This document shows positions 15,719 through 24,013 of a stretch of 42,686 nt of DNA, piece by piece; the first letter of the stretch is position 1, and the number at the start of each line of letters is the position of its first letter. The DNA is from Clostridia bacterium (lineage in GTDB: Bacteria; Bacillota; Clostridia; Christensenellales; UBA1242): the NCBI GenBank assembly GCA_017468205.1, contig JAFUJK010000056.1, positions 1 to 42,686 on the forward strand, in the 5' to 3' direction. The position numbers and the translations under genes are program-made. The notes under the pieces are model-generated. The model had not been told where the DNA came from, ran no database searches, and was given only the letters and a program-made list of their open reading frames with translations.

Positions 15719-17833
15719 ATGAAAAGTAGAAAGTTATCCACGTTGAAAACCCCGCAGGGGGGGGGGGGGCATTTAAATAGCCCAAAAATTGTTGAAAAAG
15801 CCGATAAAAACGGCATTTTTAGCGATTTAAACACCGAAGAAAAACCCCTAAAAAAAGAACAAAAAAGAGGCAAAATATATGCCATAATCCTCTCTATAAT
15901 ATTCCTTTTAACTGCCCTAGTTGGTGGCAGTATATTCTTAATTTTAAATCATATAAATAAAACAAATGCAACAACAGAATCTCCTACAATTTCAAATAAT
16001 CTTTTTAACTCAGATGGTACGATAAATAAATCAGGTGCCCAACAATTATTAGATGCAGTAGGTTATACAGCAAATCCAAACGATACAGGTACATATACCG
16101 CGCACAACATAGCAGGTCGAACAAGCAACAATAGCGGCAGTACAATAATCTTTCCAATGGGATATATAAATGGTACGAGTGGTTATCCATTATATTGGCA
16201 AGTGACATATTTGCATAATAATTATCTTACCATTTGGCTTTCTAAAAGTTATACAACAAGTACTTGGTACTCTGAGGTGGTTGAAGCAAATTATGAGACT
16301 TATGCGTCATCAGTAGTGCAATCATATATAGATAACACATTTTTTTCATTGGTAACACAAGGAAAATCAGCACTACAAAAAATTTTTGTTACCCCAGCAA
16401 CAGCAGGATATCAAACATTATCATCGGCAACCACTAGTGATACAAAATATTATTGGGGAAGTTATATGGGAATGTTAAGCGTATATTCATATTTTGACAA
16501 TATGTCCACAATCATAGGTAATAGTAGTTATATGTGGTTGCCTTCTTTTGGCGAGATTTTAAATAATAAAGAAGTATCTGTTACAAATAATACAACTACA
16601 TATACAGGACAATGGGGGTTAAACTCAACTGATAGATGTTTCGAAACATCTGTATATGTAAATGCAAGCACGACAGTAACTAGTTGTTGGTCACGCTCTG
16701 GTATTTTTGCTGGTGGCTCCGTATATGCCAATTATGCTGCAGGAATAAATTCATCAGGTAGTAACTTTACATCTTCTGTTACGTCAAGTGAGGGCGTTCG
16801 TCCAGCGGCTCATATTTCTTTAAATGCCCTAAAATCAACTCTTTCAACCACCGTAACCCTAGACCGACAAAGTGGTAGTGGTGGTAGTGCTAGCGTTGAT
16901 GCTTCAGGCGGTTCAGCAATGCCTAGTATCACAATTCCGACACGCACGGGATACACTTTTGGAGGATATTATACAGACACAAATGGCGGTGGCACACAAT
17001 ACTACACATCAACGGGTGCTAGTGCAACAAACTATCCAGAGAGTGGAGGGCCAACGACCCTTTATGCAAAGTGGACAGCAAACACCTATTACGTGCAATA
17101 TAACGGCAATGGAGCAACAAGCGGAAGTATGTCCCAATCAACACATACATATAATACAGCATCAAATTTAACAGCAAATATATATACAAAAACGGGGTAT
17201 AATTTTATAGGCTGGGCAACAAGTTCAAGTGGTTCGGTCGCTTATGCAGACAAAGCCAGCGTTTCGACCTTAACGGGGACTAATGGCGGAGTGGTAACGT
17301 TATATGCAGTGTGGGAAATAAAGGGCTTTAATATAATCGTTCAACCAAATATAAGTGATGCTGGAAGTGTTTTGGGCGGAGGCTCATTTGATTATGGTGA
17401 TGTTACAACAATTTCCGCAATCCCAAAAGTTGGATATGGACTGATGTATTGGCTTGAAATGGATAGTAATGGATTGGAAATTAATAGATATTATGATAAT
17501 CCGCTACAAGTTACTATTACTGGTGATTATACCTATGTTGCGATGTTTTCGGATAGTATGCTTAATGGTATCGCTTGTATGGCAGAGGCGGGCGGTGAGG
17601 TGCGAATGAACGGCTACACTGACAGCGACACAACAATACATTTTAGCGCGGTTGCATACTCGGGGTACACGTTTGATGGTTGGTACATTTATGGTGAAAC
17701 CACACCATTAAGTACTGATTGGAGTGTAGACCTTGAAAAATCGGAAATAAATAACAAATTAATAGTTGCAAAATTCAGCGAAACGAATGCGCAAGTGAAT
17801 ACAGAAACAAATAATACAGGGAATTTAACGTAA
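15719..17833 (+). CDS. Phase-variable InlB-repeat surface protein 2, in frame (ON)
   Basis: A 704-residue protein starting MKSRKLSTLKTPQGGGGHLN after AGGAGGAAA. The G tract (13 G) encodes a Gly run in the cytosolic N-terminus and is in frame. A membrane segment follows at about residues 53-76 (IILSIIFLLTALVGG core), then an extracellular part. A WSRSG...EGVRPAAHISL domain (about 323-366) resembles DUF6273. Two InlB/Listeria-Bacteroides-type repeats lie at about 379-545 (YTFGGYYT...LYAKW, YNFIGWATS...LYAVW), followed by further beta-rich repeats and the family C-terminal end SETNAQVNTETNNTGNLT. It is probably a surface adhesin or host-interaction protein anchored by its N-terminus; no LPxTG is seen. 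Single-base slippage would switch it off. Confidence 0.88.
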   Translation: MKSRKLSTLKTPQGGGGHLNSPKIVEKADKNGIFSDLNTEEKPLKKEQKRGKIYAIILSIIFLLTALVGGSIFLILNHINKTNATTESPTISNNLFNSDGTINKSGAQQLLDAVGYTANPNDTGTYTAHNIAGRTSNNSGSTIIFPMGYINGTSGYPLYWQVTYLHNNYLTIWLSKSYTTSTWYSEVVEANYETYASSVVQSYIDNTFFSLVTQGKSALQKIFVTPATAGYQTLSSATTSDTKYYWGSYMGMLSVYSYFDNMSTIIGNSSYMWLPSFGEILNNKEVSVTNNTTTYTGQWGLNSTDRCFETSVYVNASTTVTSCWSRSGIFAGGSVYANYAAGINSSGSNFTSSVTSSEGVRPAAHISLNALKSTLSTTVTLDRQSGSGGSASVDASGGSAMPSITIPTRTGYTFGGYYTDTNGGGTQYYTSTGASATNYPESGGPTTLYAKWTANTYYVQYNGNGATSGSMSQSTHTYNTASNLTANIYTKTGYNFIGWATSSSGSVAYADKASVSTLTGTNGGVVTLYAVWEIKGFNIIVQPNISDAGSVLGGGSFDYGDVTTISAIPKVGYGLMYWLEMDSNGLEINRYYDNPLQVTITGDYTYVAMFSDSMLNGIACMAEAGGEVRMNGYTDSDTTIHFSAVAYSGYTFDGWYIYGETTPLSTDWSVDLEKSEINNKLIVAKFSETNAQVNTETNNTGNLT
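15757..15769 (+). repeat. Poly-G tract of 13, phase-variation switch 2
   Basis: Thirteen G keep the reading frame open from the ATG at 15719 into the membrane segment. One more or one less G would give an early stop in the flanking sequence. Confidence 0.9.
17715..17833 (+). repeat. Conserved 3' end of the poly-G family, copy 2
   Basis: Nearly identical to 11655-11773. Together with the conserved first 240 bases of the genes it frames a variable centre. Confidence 0.8.
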
Positions 17834-17835
17834 TT

Positions 17836-17864
17836 AAAAGAGCCGTTTGGCTCTTTTCCTTTTT
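17836..17864 (+). terminator. Terminator of poly-G gene 2
   Basis: AAAAGAGCC (17836-17844) pairs with GGCTCTTTT (17849-17857) around four bases, followed by CCTTTTTT. A near-copy in inverse orientation lies at about 19859-19880. Confidence 0.9.
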
Positions 17865-17926
17865 TAGACAAAAAATCTATAATAAAACACTAAAAGCAAA
17901 AATTTTTAATTTATTGCTAAAATCGT

Positions 17927-17955
17927 TTGTAAAATTTGGTGTAATTAGATATAAT
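17927..17955 (+). promoter_or_regulatory. Promoter of the lipoprotein gene
   Basis: TTGTAA (17927-17932) and TATAAT (17950-17955) are spaced by 17 bases, upstream of the lipoprotein start at 18042. Confidence 0.65.
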
Positions 17956-18041
17956 ATATTTAATTAGTAGTTTAGCGCTTGCGTTTTTTACTCATATTTT
18001 TTAAATTTTGCGCGCATACTAAACTAAAATAGGGGGAAATT

Positions 18042-19286
18042 ATGAAGAAATTTGCATTTTGCCTAAGTTTTTGCCTTATGTTCTTTGGTGTCTTTGCGTT
18101 TGCTGGCTGTGGTGAAGGGGATTTGAATATAGTCAGCATTTCGATTACAAAGGACCCAACAAAGGTTACTTATGCAGTTGATGAAACTTTGGATTTAAGT
18201 GGAGGAAAGTTCACTGCAAAACGTGGAAACGGCACAGAAGTAGAATTTGACCTTTCTGTTGCAACTCCTAGTGTAACTCGTTTTGACGAGGCGGGCACGA
18301 TAACCATTACTATGACTTACGCGCAAAAAACTAGTACATTTGAAGTTACCGTAAATCCTGCGATGTATCAACCTAAATATAATCGTACAATAACTGCAAC
18401 ATATAACGGTCAAGAGCAACCTGTGGAATTGTTTGATTCTGACAGCCTTTTGAATGGAATGAGCATCATAAGTACGACTTATATAGATTCAACCAATACA
18501 GCTCTTCTTTCGGCTCCTGTAGAAGTGGGCAAATACAAAGTTGAAGTTGTTGTTGATGGTGGTGTTAATTATCAAGATTTTACAGCAATCGCTGATTATA
18601 CAATTACAAAAGCGGACTATTCAAGCCTTGCAACTCAAAACTACCTTGATTTTGTTGGAATTTCAACATTAACTTATGGAACAGATTTTGACTTGGCTAA
18701 ACTTTGGGCAACTGACGATACTCGCACACAACTTGGTGAAGTGCCTTTGGCAAGTGATTTTGCTCAAAATATTACTTATTCATATAAGAAAGCAGGCGCA
18801 ACCACAAGCACTGCGATAACCCCTGATGGAAATGGAAAAGTTTACGCTAACCTTGGCGTAGGAAGTTATACAATCACAGCAAGTGCTAGTGAAACAAGCA
18901 ATTTAAATGCATTTAGCCAATCTTGCCAACTTCAAGTAATGGCAAAGGAACTTGTGCTTGGTGTTGATTACGATTTCATTATTACAACAGCATCTGGCGA
19001 TGTAGATTATGTTGCTCCTGTTGGCGACACAATTAACACACTGGTTACAGTAAATGGTGCAAATCCAGACGTAACAGTAACTGTTCAATTCTATGGAAAT
19101 GCTCAAGAATGCGCAAGTGATTATAACCTTGTAATTCGTTACGGCAACAGTATTAACTCTACAAACACATACACAAATGACATCAACGAAGCAGGCGTGT
19201 ACAATTTAAGCCTCGAACTCGCTAGCGACTCAAACTACTCATATTCAGACTTAACAAGAAATGTTATTAGAGTTATTATAGAATAA
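18042..19286 (+). CDS. Lipoprotein with bacterial Ig-like domains
   Basis: A 414-residue protein. The N-terminus MKKFAFCLSFCLMFFGVFAF is a signal peptide, followed by the lipobox AFAGC with the modified Cys at residue 23. Residues about 30-108 (VSISITKDPTKVTYAVDET, then LDLSGGKFTAKRGNG...ITITMTYAQKTSTFEVTV) resemble a bacterial Ig-like (Big) domain. Two further beta-rich segments follow, each ending in a short linker (ADYTITKADYS near 190; LQVMAKEL near 305), like MBG/Ig-type repeats. It is expected on the outer face of the membrane. No enzymatic motif was seen. The start follows AGGGGGAAA. It has its own promoter and a weak hairpin after it. Confidence 0.82.
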   Translation: MKKFAFCLSFCLMFFGVFAFAGCGEGDLNIVSISITKDPTKVTYAVDETLDLSGGKFTAKRGNGTEVEFDLSVATPSVTRFDEAGTITITMTYAQKTSTFEVTVNPAMYQPKYNRTITATYNGQEQPVELFDSDSLLNGMSIISTTYIDSTNTALLSAPVEVGKYKVEVVVDGGVNYQDFTAIADYTITKADYSSLATQNYLDFVGISTLTYGTDFDLAKLWATDDTRTQLGEVPLASDFAQNITYSYKKAGATTSTAITPDGNGKVYANLGVGSYTITASASETSNLNAFSQSCQLQVMAKELVLGVDYDFIITTASGDVDYVAPVGDTINTLVTVNGANPDVTVTVQFYGNAQECASDYNLVIRYGNSINSTNTYTNDINEAGVYNLSLELASDSNYSYSDLTRNVIRVIIE

Positions 19287-19291
19287 AAAGT

Positions 19292-19317
19292 AGGGGCATT
19301 TGCTCCTTCTTTTGTTT
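19292..19317 (+). terminator. Weak terminator after the lipoprotein gene
   Basis: AGGGGC pairs with GCTCCT (one G-U pair) around ATTT, followed by TCTTTTGTTT. The dCMP-deaminase-like gene starts soon after, so partial read-through is possible. Confidence 0.6.
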
Positions 19318-19341
19318 AAAAAATCTTTAAGAGGTGATATT

Positions 19342-19785
19342 ATGAAAATTTGGGATAAACGCTTTATGGAAATGGCAATGCTTGTGGGCACTTGGTCGGA
19401 CTGCATTCGCCCCGAACGCAAGATTGGTGCAGTAGTTGCTAATGGCGAAAATTTGCTCGGCGTTGGATATAATAAGGTGCCGGGAAATATGAAAAGTTGC
19501 ATTGAGCGCGGAGAATGTATCCGCAAGAAAAATAACATTGAAAGTGGCACGCATCAAGAATTTTGTTATACAATTTGTGCCGAGCAAAATGCAATCAAAC
19601 AAGCACTTATGAACCAGTCAGATTTAAATGGAGCGACAATTTATGTGTCGCATACTCCTTGCGCAATTTGCGCCCGCTGGATTATAAGCACAGGGATAAA
19701 ACGCGTTGTATATCATTCGCCTTATACAGATTCATTTAGTTTGCAACTATTAAAAGAGGCAGGAGTAAAATTAGAAAAATTTTAA
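19342..19785 (+). CDS. dCMP deaminase-like enzyme (ComEB family)
   Basis: A 148-residue zinc-dependent deaminase. The zinc-site motifs are CAEQNAI (the ICAEQ region, about residues 84-90) and PCAICARW (about 108-115); the Glu of CAE is the proton shuttle. In most dCMP deaminases the first motif reads HAE, so Cys in place of His is a variation, as in cytidine deaminases. A conserved GVGYNKVPGNMKSC segment precedes it. It would supply dUMP for thymidylate synthesis. ATG at 19342 follows AGAGGTGAT and matches the usual family start (MKIWDKRFMEMA); an in-frame ATG at 19300 lies in the preceding terminator. Confidence 0.9.
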   Translation: MKIWDKRFMEMAMLVGTWSDCIRPERKIGAVVANGENLLGVGYNKVPGNMKSCIERGECIRKKNNIESGTHQEFCYTICAEQNAIKQALMNQSDLNGATIYVSHTPCAICARWIISTGIKRVVYHSPYTDSFSLQLLKEAGVKLEKF

Positions 19786-19787
19786 CT

Positions 19788-19815
19788 AAAAATGGGGTTA
19801 AGCCTCATTTTTTTG
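19788..19815 (+). terminator. Terminator of the dCMP deaminase-like gene
   Basis: AAAATGGGG pairs with CCTCATTTT (one G-U pair) around TTAAG, followed by a T-run. Confidence 0.85.
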
Positions 19816-19955
19816 TAATATAACATATAAAAATAGCGATTAAGTGCGAAAAATGAATAAAAAAAGCCAAACGGCTCTTTTAAATTTGCTTAACATTTTG
19901 TTAGATTGAATGTTTAAAATCACAATTTTTTAAATTGTTTTTTTGCATAAAATCC

Positions 19956-19984
19956 TTGATTGTTTTTAACATGTGTGATATAAT
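19956..19984 (+). promoter_or_regulatory. Promoter of the recF operon
   Basis: TTGATT (19956-19961), a 17-base spacer and TATAAT (19979-19984) with an extended TGA before it. The predicted leader is about 135 bases and contains the alternating GC tract. Confidence 0.75.
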
Positions 19985-20037
19985 ATTGGCAAGTGATAAT
20001 AGGCTTGTTGGGCTTGTTTGCTTTTCTTTTATTTTAT

Positions 20038-20062
20038 CGCGCGCGTGCGCGTGCGCGCGTGT
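20038..20062. repeat. Alternating CG/TG tract in the recF leader
   Basis: Twenty-five bases of strictly alternating pyrimidine and purine, mostly CG, in AT-rich DNA about 65 bases before recF. It has Z-DNA-forming potential and, as RNA, would form a stable structure. It resembles the tract in oriC at 608-624. Confidence 0.7.
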
Positions 20063-20126
20063 AAGAGTTTTTTACTCTGCAAGCATTATTGAAAGTGGTT
20101 TCAATATTAACTAAAAGGACTAGACT

Positions 20127-21371
20127 ATGAAGGCAAATGTATTAAAGATTAAAGATTTTCGCAACTTGGAGCAACAGGAGATTCGCTTTGGTTCGGGACT
20201 TAATGTGATTTGTGGTGCGAATGGCGCGGGGAAGACGAATATTTTAGAGGCTTTGCACTTGTGTTCCATCGGGCGCAGTCCTCGAACCCGAAAAGACTCC
20301 GAAACAATCAAACTAGGGAAACGCAGTGCTGAAATTAGGCTTGATTATACCCGCGGTGGCGTTGAGCGAAGCGTTGGGGTAGATATTCACGCAACCAAAG
20401 GGAAACTGGTTTTGTTGGACGGCGTGCCTAGTCCAAAGGTGAGCGATTTAGTTGGAAATTTTGCAAGTGTATATTTTAGCCCTGATGAACTTAATATCGT
20501 ACGCGGTGGCCCACAGTATCGCAGAAGATTTATGGATATTATAAATTGCCAGATTGGAAGCGGTTATATGAATAACCTTAGGAATATGCAACACGCACTA
20601 AAACAGCGAAATGCAATTTTGCGCTCAATCAAGAATGCAAATGAATATGACCCTGCGCTTATTCCGTGGGATAGGCAGATTAGCGCATACAGTGTTAGGG
20701 TAATGTTGAGGCGCGCAAATTTTATTCGTAGTTTGGATAAATTTAGTTCGGTTGCTATGAGAATTTTAACCGACAATAAAGAAACCTTGCATATAACTTA
20801 TCGAACATTTTTTGATAGATTAACAGAAATTAATGTGAATTTTTTTGATAAAGTGTATAATGAGAAAGTTCGCGCTAGTTATGCTCGCGATATTGCGACA
20901 AGAACAACTAATATTGGCGCGCACCTTGATGATTTTGAAATAAAATTAGGATATATTACGCAAACCGAAGAGGGTGGCGACCGTAGCACGGAGAAATATG
21001 ATTGGATAAACTTGCGCACATCGGGCTCGCTTGGACAGCAACGCACTGCAACACTGGCGCTAAAAATTGCGGAAATGTTCTTGTACAAAAAATTCTATGG
21101 CGAAAAACCCGTGTTGTTTCTCGATGATGTGCTGTCTGAATTAGACGAAAATCGTCGTCGTCAACTAATGGAATATTGCGGAACTTTTGACACAATAATC
21201 ACTTGTACTGAATGGGAATATCCAGCCGTGCCTGACAAACTATTCCGTGTTGAAAATGGCAGAGTAGAGGAATTGCCTATCGACCCCGAACTTAAACAGC
21301 GATTTAATGCTGAAATCGCAAGCAAAGCCGAAGAGCTTGAACGGGCATTCAGTGATGCGGAGGTCGAATAA
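20127..21371 (+). CDS. recF: DNA replication and repair protein RecF
   Basis: A 414-residue SMC-like ATPase. The Walker A motif GANGAGKT is at residues 30-37, the ABC signature SGSLGQQR near 298-305, and the Walker B segment VLFLDDVLSELDENRRRQL near 329-347. It loads RecA at gaps through RecFOR. It is somewhat longer than the usual 360-370 residues, with an extended acidic C-terminus (ELERAFSDAEVE). The start follows AAAAGGAC. Its stop codon TAA overlaps the ATG of the next gene (TAATG), so it is translationally coupled to the HExxH gene pair. Confidence 0.96.
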   Translation: MKANVLKIKDFRNLEQQEIRFGSGLNVICGANGAGKTNILEALHLCSIGRSPRTRKDSETIKLGKRSAEIRLDYTRGGVERSVGVDIHATKGKLVLLDGVPSPKVSDLVGNFASVYFSPDELNIVRGGPQYRRRFMDIINCQIGSGYMNNLRNMQHALKQRNAILRSIKNANEYDPALIPWDRQISAYSVRVMLRRANFIRSLDKFSSVAMRILTDNKETLHITYRTFFDRLTEINVNFFDKVYNEKVRASYARDIATRTTNIGAHLDDFEIKLGYITQTEEGGDRSTEKYDWINLRTSGSLGQQRTATLALKIAEMFLYKKFYGEKPVLFLDDVLSELDENRRRQLMEYCGTFDTIITCTEWEYPAVPDKLFRVENGRVEELPIDPELKQRFNAEIASKAEELERAFSDAEVE

Positions 21372-22642
21372 TGGATGCAATGCTAAAATATGACAAAATA
21401 AAGTTTTTTAATAATAAAAACTTGCTCCGAAAAAAGTTTGGAGTTCACGCAGATTTGATTGAGCCATTTTTTAGAGAGGTGGTTTCTTATGCTCCCGCTC
21501 GCGAACGAGAAATATTTGAAAAATTGCGCGGTACTAAAATGCGATATGCCGACAATGAAAAAGTTTTTGGCGCGGACGGATATGCCATAAGGCTAAATAT
21601 GCGAAGGCAATATTATAATAGTATCAAATTAAACAACACGGATTATGTCGACCGCGGAGTTTATGACGACAAAGGAGAATGGCTTCACGATAAAACCGAT
21701 GAAGAAGTCGTTGCAGAGGCTTTGGACTATTATTTTAAAAGTTATAAATCGCGAAAATATTGGAAAAATCTTCTAAAAATACGAAAAAATAAAAAAATGC
21801 AAGAAGAATGGCGCGAGCATAGCGCTTACGTAAGAACTAGTAAAAGTTGGACAGCCATACACGAGTTGTTGCATTGTGTGGAGTGTAAAAAAATGTTGTT
21901 TTTGCCCAAAAATGCCGAGTTCGCAACTTTTAGCGGAGCATATCAGCAAGCGGTGAAGCCTGATAAACGCAACTTGCGGAACTACTGGATTGCTGTGGGA
22001 TATGGTGATTGCAAGTTGCAAGTTTTTGAGCGAGGGCGGGGCAAGGAAATGAATGCATTGTTTAGCCCTATGGCGTCTTTGTTGTTGGAAGAGGCGGTTG
22101 TGGATGAATGGGCTTATACGATAACGCGCGATTTTGGAATGTTTGAGTTTGATTTGGCGGAATATGACCGATTGCAAACCGATGCGGATTATCGTCCGTT
22201 TACCTACTTTGTTGGTATGTGGAATTTGATTTCCAATAACGAGTTGCGCAAACGTATGGTTAGTGGTCGCGCGAGTGCTAATAGCGTGGCGACTGATTCA
22301 TTTGTGCGCGAATTTGAAGCACTATTGCTTGAATGCGTTGATAATTTCTATCTTGATAAAGACGACCCAGCCCGTCTTGATGTAAGTGAATTTGACCCGC
22401 AAACTATAGGGAAACGCGTTGCGAATGTGTTGGGGTTTATTGAGCGACACGCTTTAAGTGTGCGCTTGAATGAGGAGGAGCAAAAATATTTTGACTATTG
22501 CCACAAACAGGCGCAAAACGTACAGAAATTAACTGATTATATGGCGGAGTTTGTTGACTTTGATGACGATGACGTTGTAGAGGATTTTCAAAAGTCGATT
22601 TTGAGCGGAATGCGTAGTGCTAGCGCGGAGGTGATAAGATGA
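21371..22642 (+). CDS. Putative gluzincin-type metallopeptidase, paralogue 1
   Basis: A 423-residue protein of no family I recognise. The zincin motif HELLH is at residues 164-168, inside a helix-like WTAIHELLHCVE context. About 72 residues later LLEEAVVDEWAYTI (from 238) supplies E241-x-x-x-D245, the layout of the third zinc ligand in gluzincins. No signal peptide or membrane segment is seen, so it is probably cytosolic. It shares layout and short motifs with the next gene: both begin with a basic FG-containing helix (LLRKKFGVHADLIEPF versus ALRRQFGANYALVEKV) and both have a later YRPFTYFVGMWNLISNNELRKR or YQPYAMICGMWNAVSANQLRRE block. It overlaps recF by one base and the next gene by four. 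The usual small recF-gyrB neighbour (RemB/DUF370) is missing. Confidence 0.7.
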   Translation: MDAMLKYDKIKFFNNKNLLRKKFGVHADLIEPFFREVVSYAPAREREIFEKLRGTKMRYADNEKVFGADGYAIRLNMRRQYYNSIKLNNTDYVDRGVYDDKGEWLHDKTDEEVVAEALDYYFKSYKSRKYWKNLLKIRKNKKMQEEWREHSAYVRTSKSWTAIHELLHCVECKKMLFLPKNAEFATFSGAYQQAVKPDKRNLRNYWIAVGYGDCKLQVFERGRGKEMNALFSPMASLLLEEAVVDEWAYTITRDFGMFEFDLAEYDRLQTDADYRPFTYFVGMWNLISNNELRKRMVSGRASANSVATDSFVREFEALLLECVDNFYLDKDDPARLDVSEFDPQTIGKRVANVLGFIERHALSVRLNEEEQKYFDYCHKQAQNVQKLTDYMAEFVDFDDDDVVEDFQKSILSGMRSASAEVIR

Positions 22643-23814
22643 CGGAAATAATGGAGAAATATAAGCAGAAATATTTTGCGAACGGGCCTGCTTTGCGAAG
22701 ACAGTTTGGAGCGAATTATGCACTTGTTGAAAAAGTGTATGATGCGGTTGTGGCTGATTTCCCCGAGTATGCAGACGATGTTTTCAATCGCCTCACAAAA
22801 GTGAAAGTTCGATATAAAGAAATTTACGATATGCAGTTGTATGGAATGACAAAGAGGCGCGAGGGGATTGTTGGTGATAATTCCTCCGTGTGTTTAAGCA
22901 AAGTGGATTTTTGCGAAAGATTGTTAAACGAAAGATTGGATGGTGCAAGATATTTGGCGAGTATGCCGATTGAGCCTCGCGAGGATTTGACCGAAGAGGA
23001 AAAGAAACAGGCTAGATTTGTTCAGCGGGTTTCAGAGTTTGATAAGTATATGCAAAAATCGGTCTTTGTGCATGAATTAATTCATACGATTGCGGGTGTA
23101 AGTATGCTTTATGTTGACCAAGATTTTACGCCGATTTCAAGTAAAAAGTTTAATCCAAATAAGCACTTTTTGTGCTTATTGTGGGGTGGGGTCTCCGAAG
23201 AATTTTACGAGCACGAAATTTTACCCGAAAACTTTGTTGGCGCGGACCCTTATTCATCTTTGATAGAGGAGGGAATTGTTGAGGACTGGGCGCAAGATAT
23301 TTGTAGGCGTATTGGAGTGCGTGGCGCGCGCGAGGATAAAATGATGCTTGAAAGTACAATGGGCTACCAGCCATATGCGATGATTTGCGGAATGTGGAAT
23401 GCCGTGAGTGCAAATCAACTTAGGCGCGAATTTTTGGAGGGAACGCCGATAATGGATTTGCAAGGGCAAAAGACAGCGATGTTCAAAAAGTTATTGCTTA
23501 AAGAAATTCGTGAAGCCAACCCCGAGTATTTTATGAGAAAAGATGGGACTATGGCTGAATATGATTTGGAAGCCCTCGCAGATGCGCAACAGCGCGCGAT
23601 TGATTTGTGCGATACCGAAAAGGAAAATATTGCTCACGAGTGTGCGGAAAAATATGAAAAATATCGCTCTGCTTTGTTGCGTGGAAAAGCCCTTGCTATG
23701 GCGGTTACTTGTAAATGTGAATGCCAAAAAAGTACGGAATATAGCGATATGCTTTATGAGTGTGTTGTTGATGCCGTGAAAAAACGAGCAAAGCAAACAG
23801 AAAAGGAAAGATAG
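22639..23814 (+). CDS. Putative gluzincin-type metallopeptidase, paralogue 2
   Basis: A 391-residue paralogue of the preceding protein. HELIH is at residues 145-149 (SVFVHELIHTIAG) and IEEGIVEDWAQDI (from 209) gives E211-x-x-x-E215, 62 residues later. The shared downstream block YQPYAMICGMWNAVSANQLRRE follows near 244-265. It starts at an ATGA overlap with the upstream gene, so the two proteins are probably made together and may work as a pair. Retention of the HExxH and Glu motifs in both copies despite strong divergence argues that both are active. No signal peptide is visible. The substrate is unknown. Confidence 0.7.
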   Translation: MTEIMEKYKQKYFANGPALRRQFGANYALVEKVYDAVVADFPEYADDVFNRLTKVKVRYKEIYDMQLYGMTKRREGIVGDNSSVCLSKVDFCERLLNERLDGARYLASMPIEPREDLTEEEKKQARFVQRVSEFDKYMQKSVFVHELIHTIAGVSMLYVDQDFTPISSKKFNPNKHFLCLLWGGVSEEFYEHEILPENFVGADPYSSLIEEGIVEDWAQDICRRIGVRGAREDKMMLESTMGYQPYAMICGMWNAVSANQLRREFLEGTPIMDLQGQKTAMFKKLLLKEIREANPEYFMRKDGTMAEYDLEALADAQQRAIDLCDTEKENIAHECAEKYEKYRSALLRGKALAMAVTCKCECQKSTEYSDMLYECVVDAVKKRAKQTEKER

Positions 23815-23844
23815 AGTAAGAGGTGAGGAGAATTCTTTAATATT

Positions 23845-23920
23845 GAGATTTCTCGATGGGCTCCGCTTACTCGAAATGACGGTGTCATTGCGAAGCGCGA
23901 AGTGCTGTCAGCCAAGACTT
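23845..23920. repeat. Dispersed palindromic repeats before gyrB
   Basis: 23845-23880 is the GAGATTTCTCGATGGG...CTCGAAATGAC unit and 23883-23920 is related to the GTCATTGCGAAGC... unit. Both classes recur at 9191-9329, 11783-11912 and 42555-42686. Confidence 0.7.
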
Positions 23921-23975
23921 GCTTATCAATCAAGCATAAACATTTCCTAGAAAGATAATGAAAAAATAAAAATAT

Positions 23976-23985
23976 TTGCCCGAAA
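23976..23985 (+). promoter_or_regulatory. TTGCCCGAAA element upstream of gyrB
   Basis: The same 10-mer, in similar A-rich surroundings, occurs 35 bases before the gyrA start (28935-28944). Here it lies 28 bases before the preferred gyrB start. It may be a shared regulatory site or RNA element. Confidence 0.4.
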
Positions 23986-24013
23986 GATTTAAAAAAATTA
24001 TATGAGGTTTATT

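Larger units (their letters stand above)
19786..20126. other. Intergenic region upstream of recF
   Basis: This 341-base stretch holds a terminator at 19788-19815, an inverse copy of the gene 2 terminator at about 19859-19880, a promoter at 19956-19984 and a 25-base alternating GC/GT tract at 20038-20062. No gene was found. dnaN, the usual neighbour upstream of recF, is absent. Confidence 0.7.

Noticed and set aside
20038..20062. CRISPR or tandem-repeat array in the CG-rich tract
   Set aside because: It is a single alternating dinucleotide-like tract without spacers.
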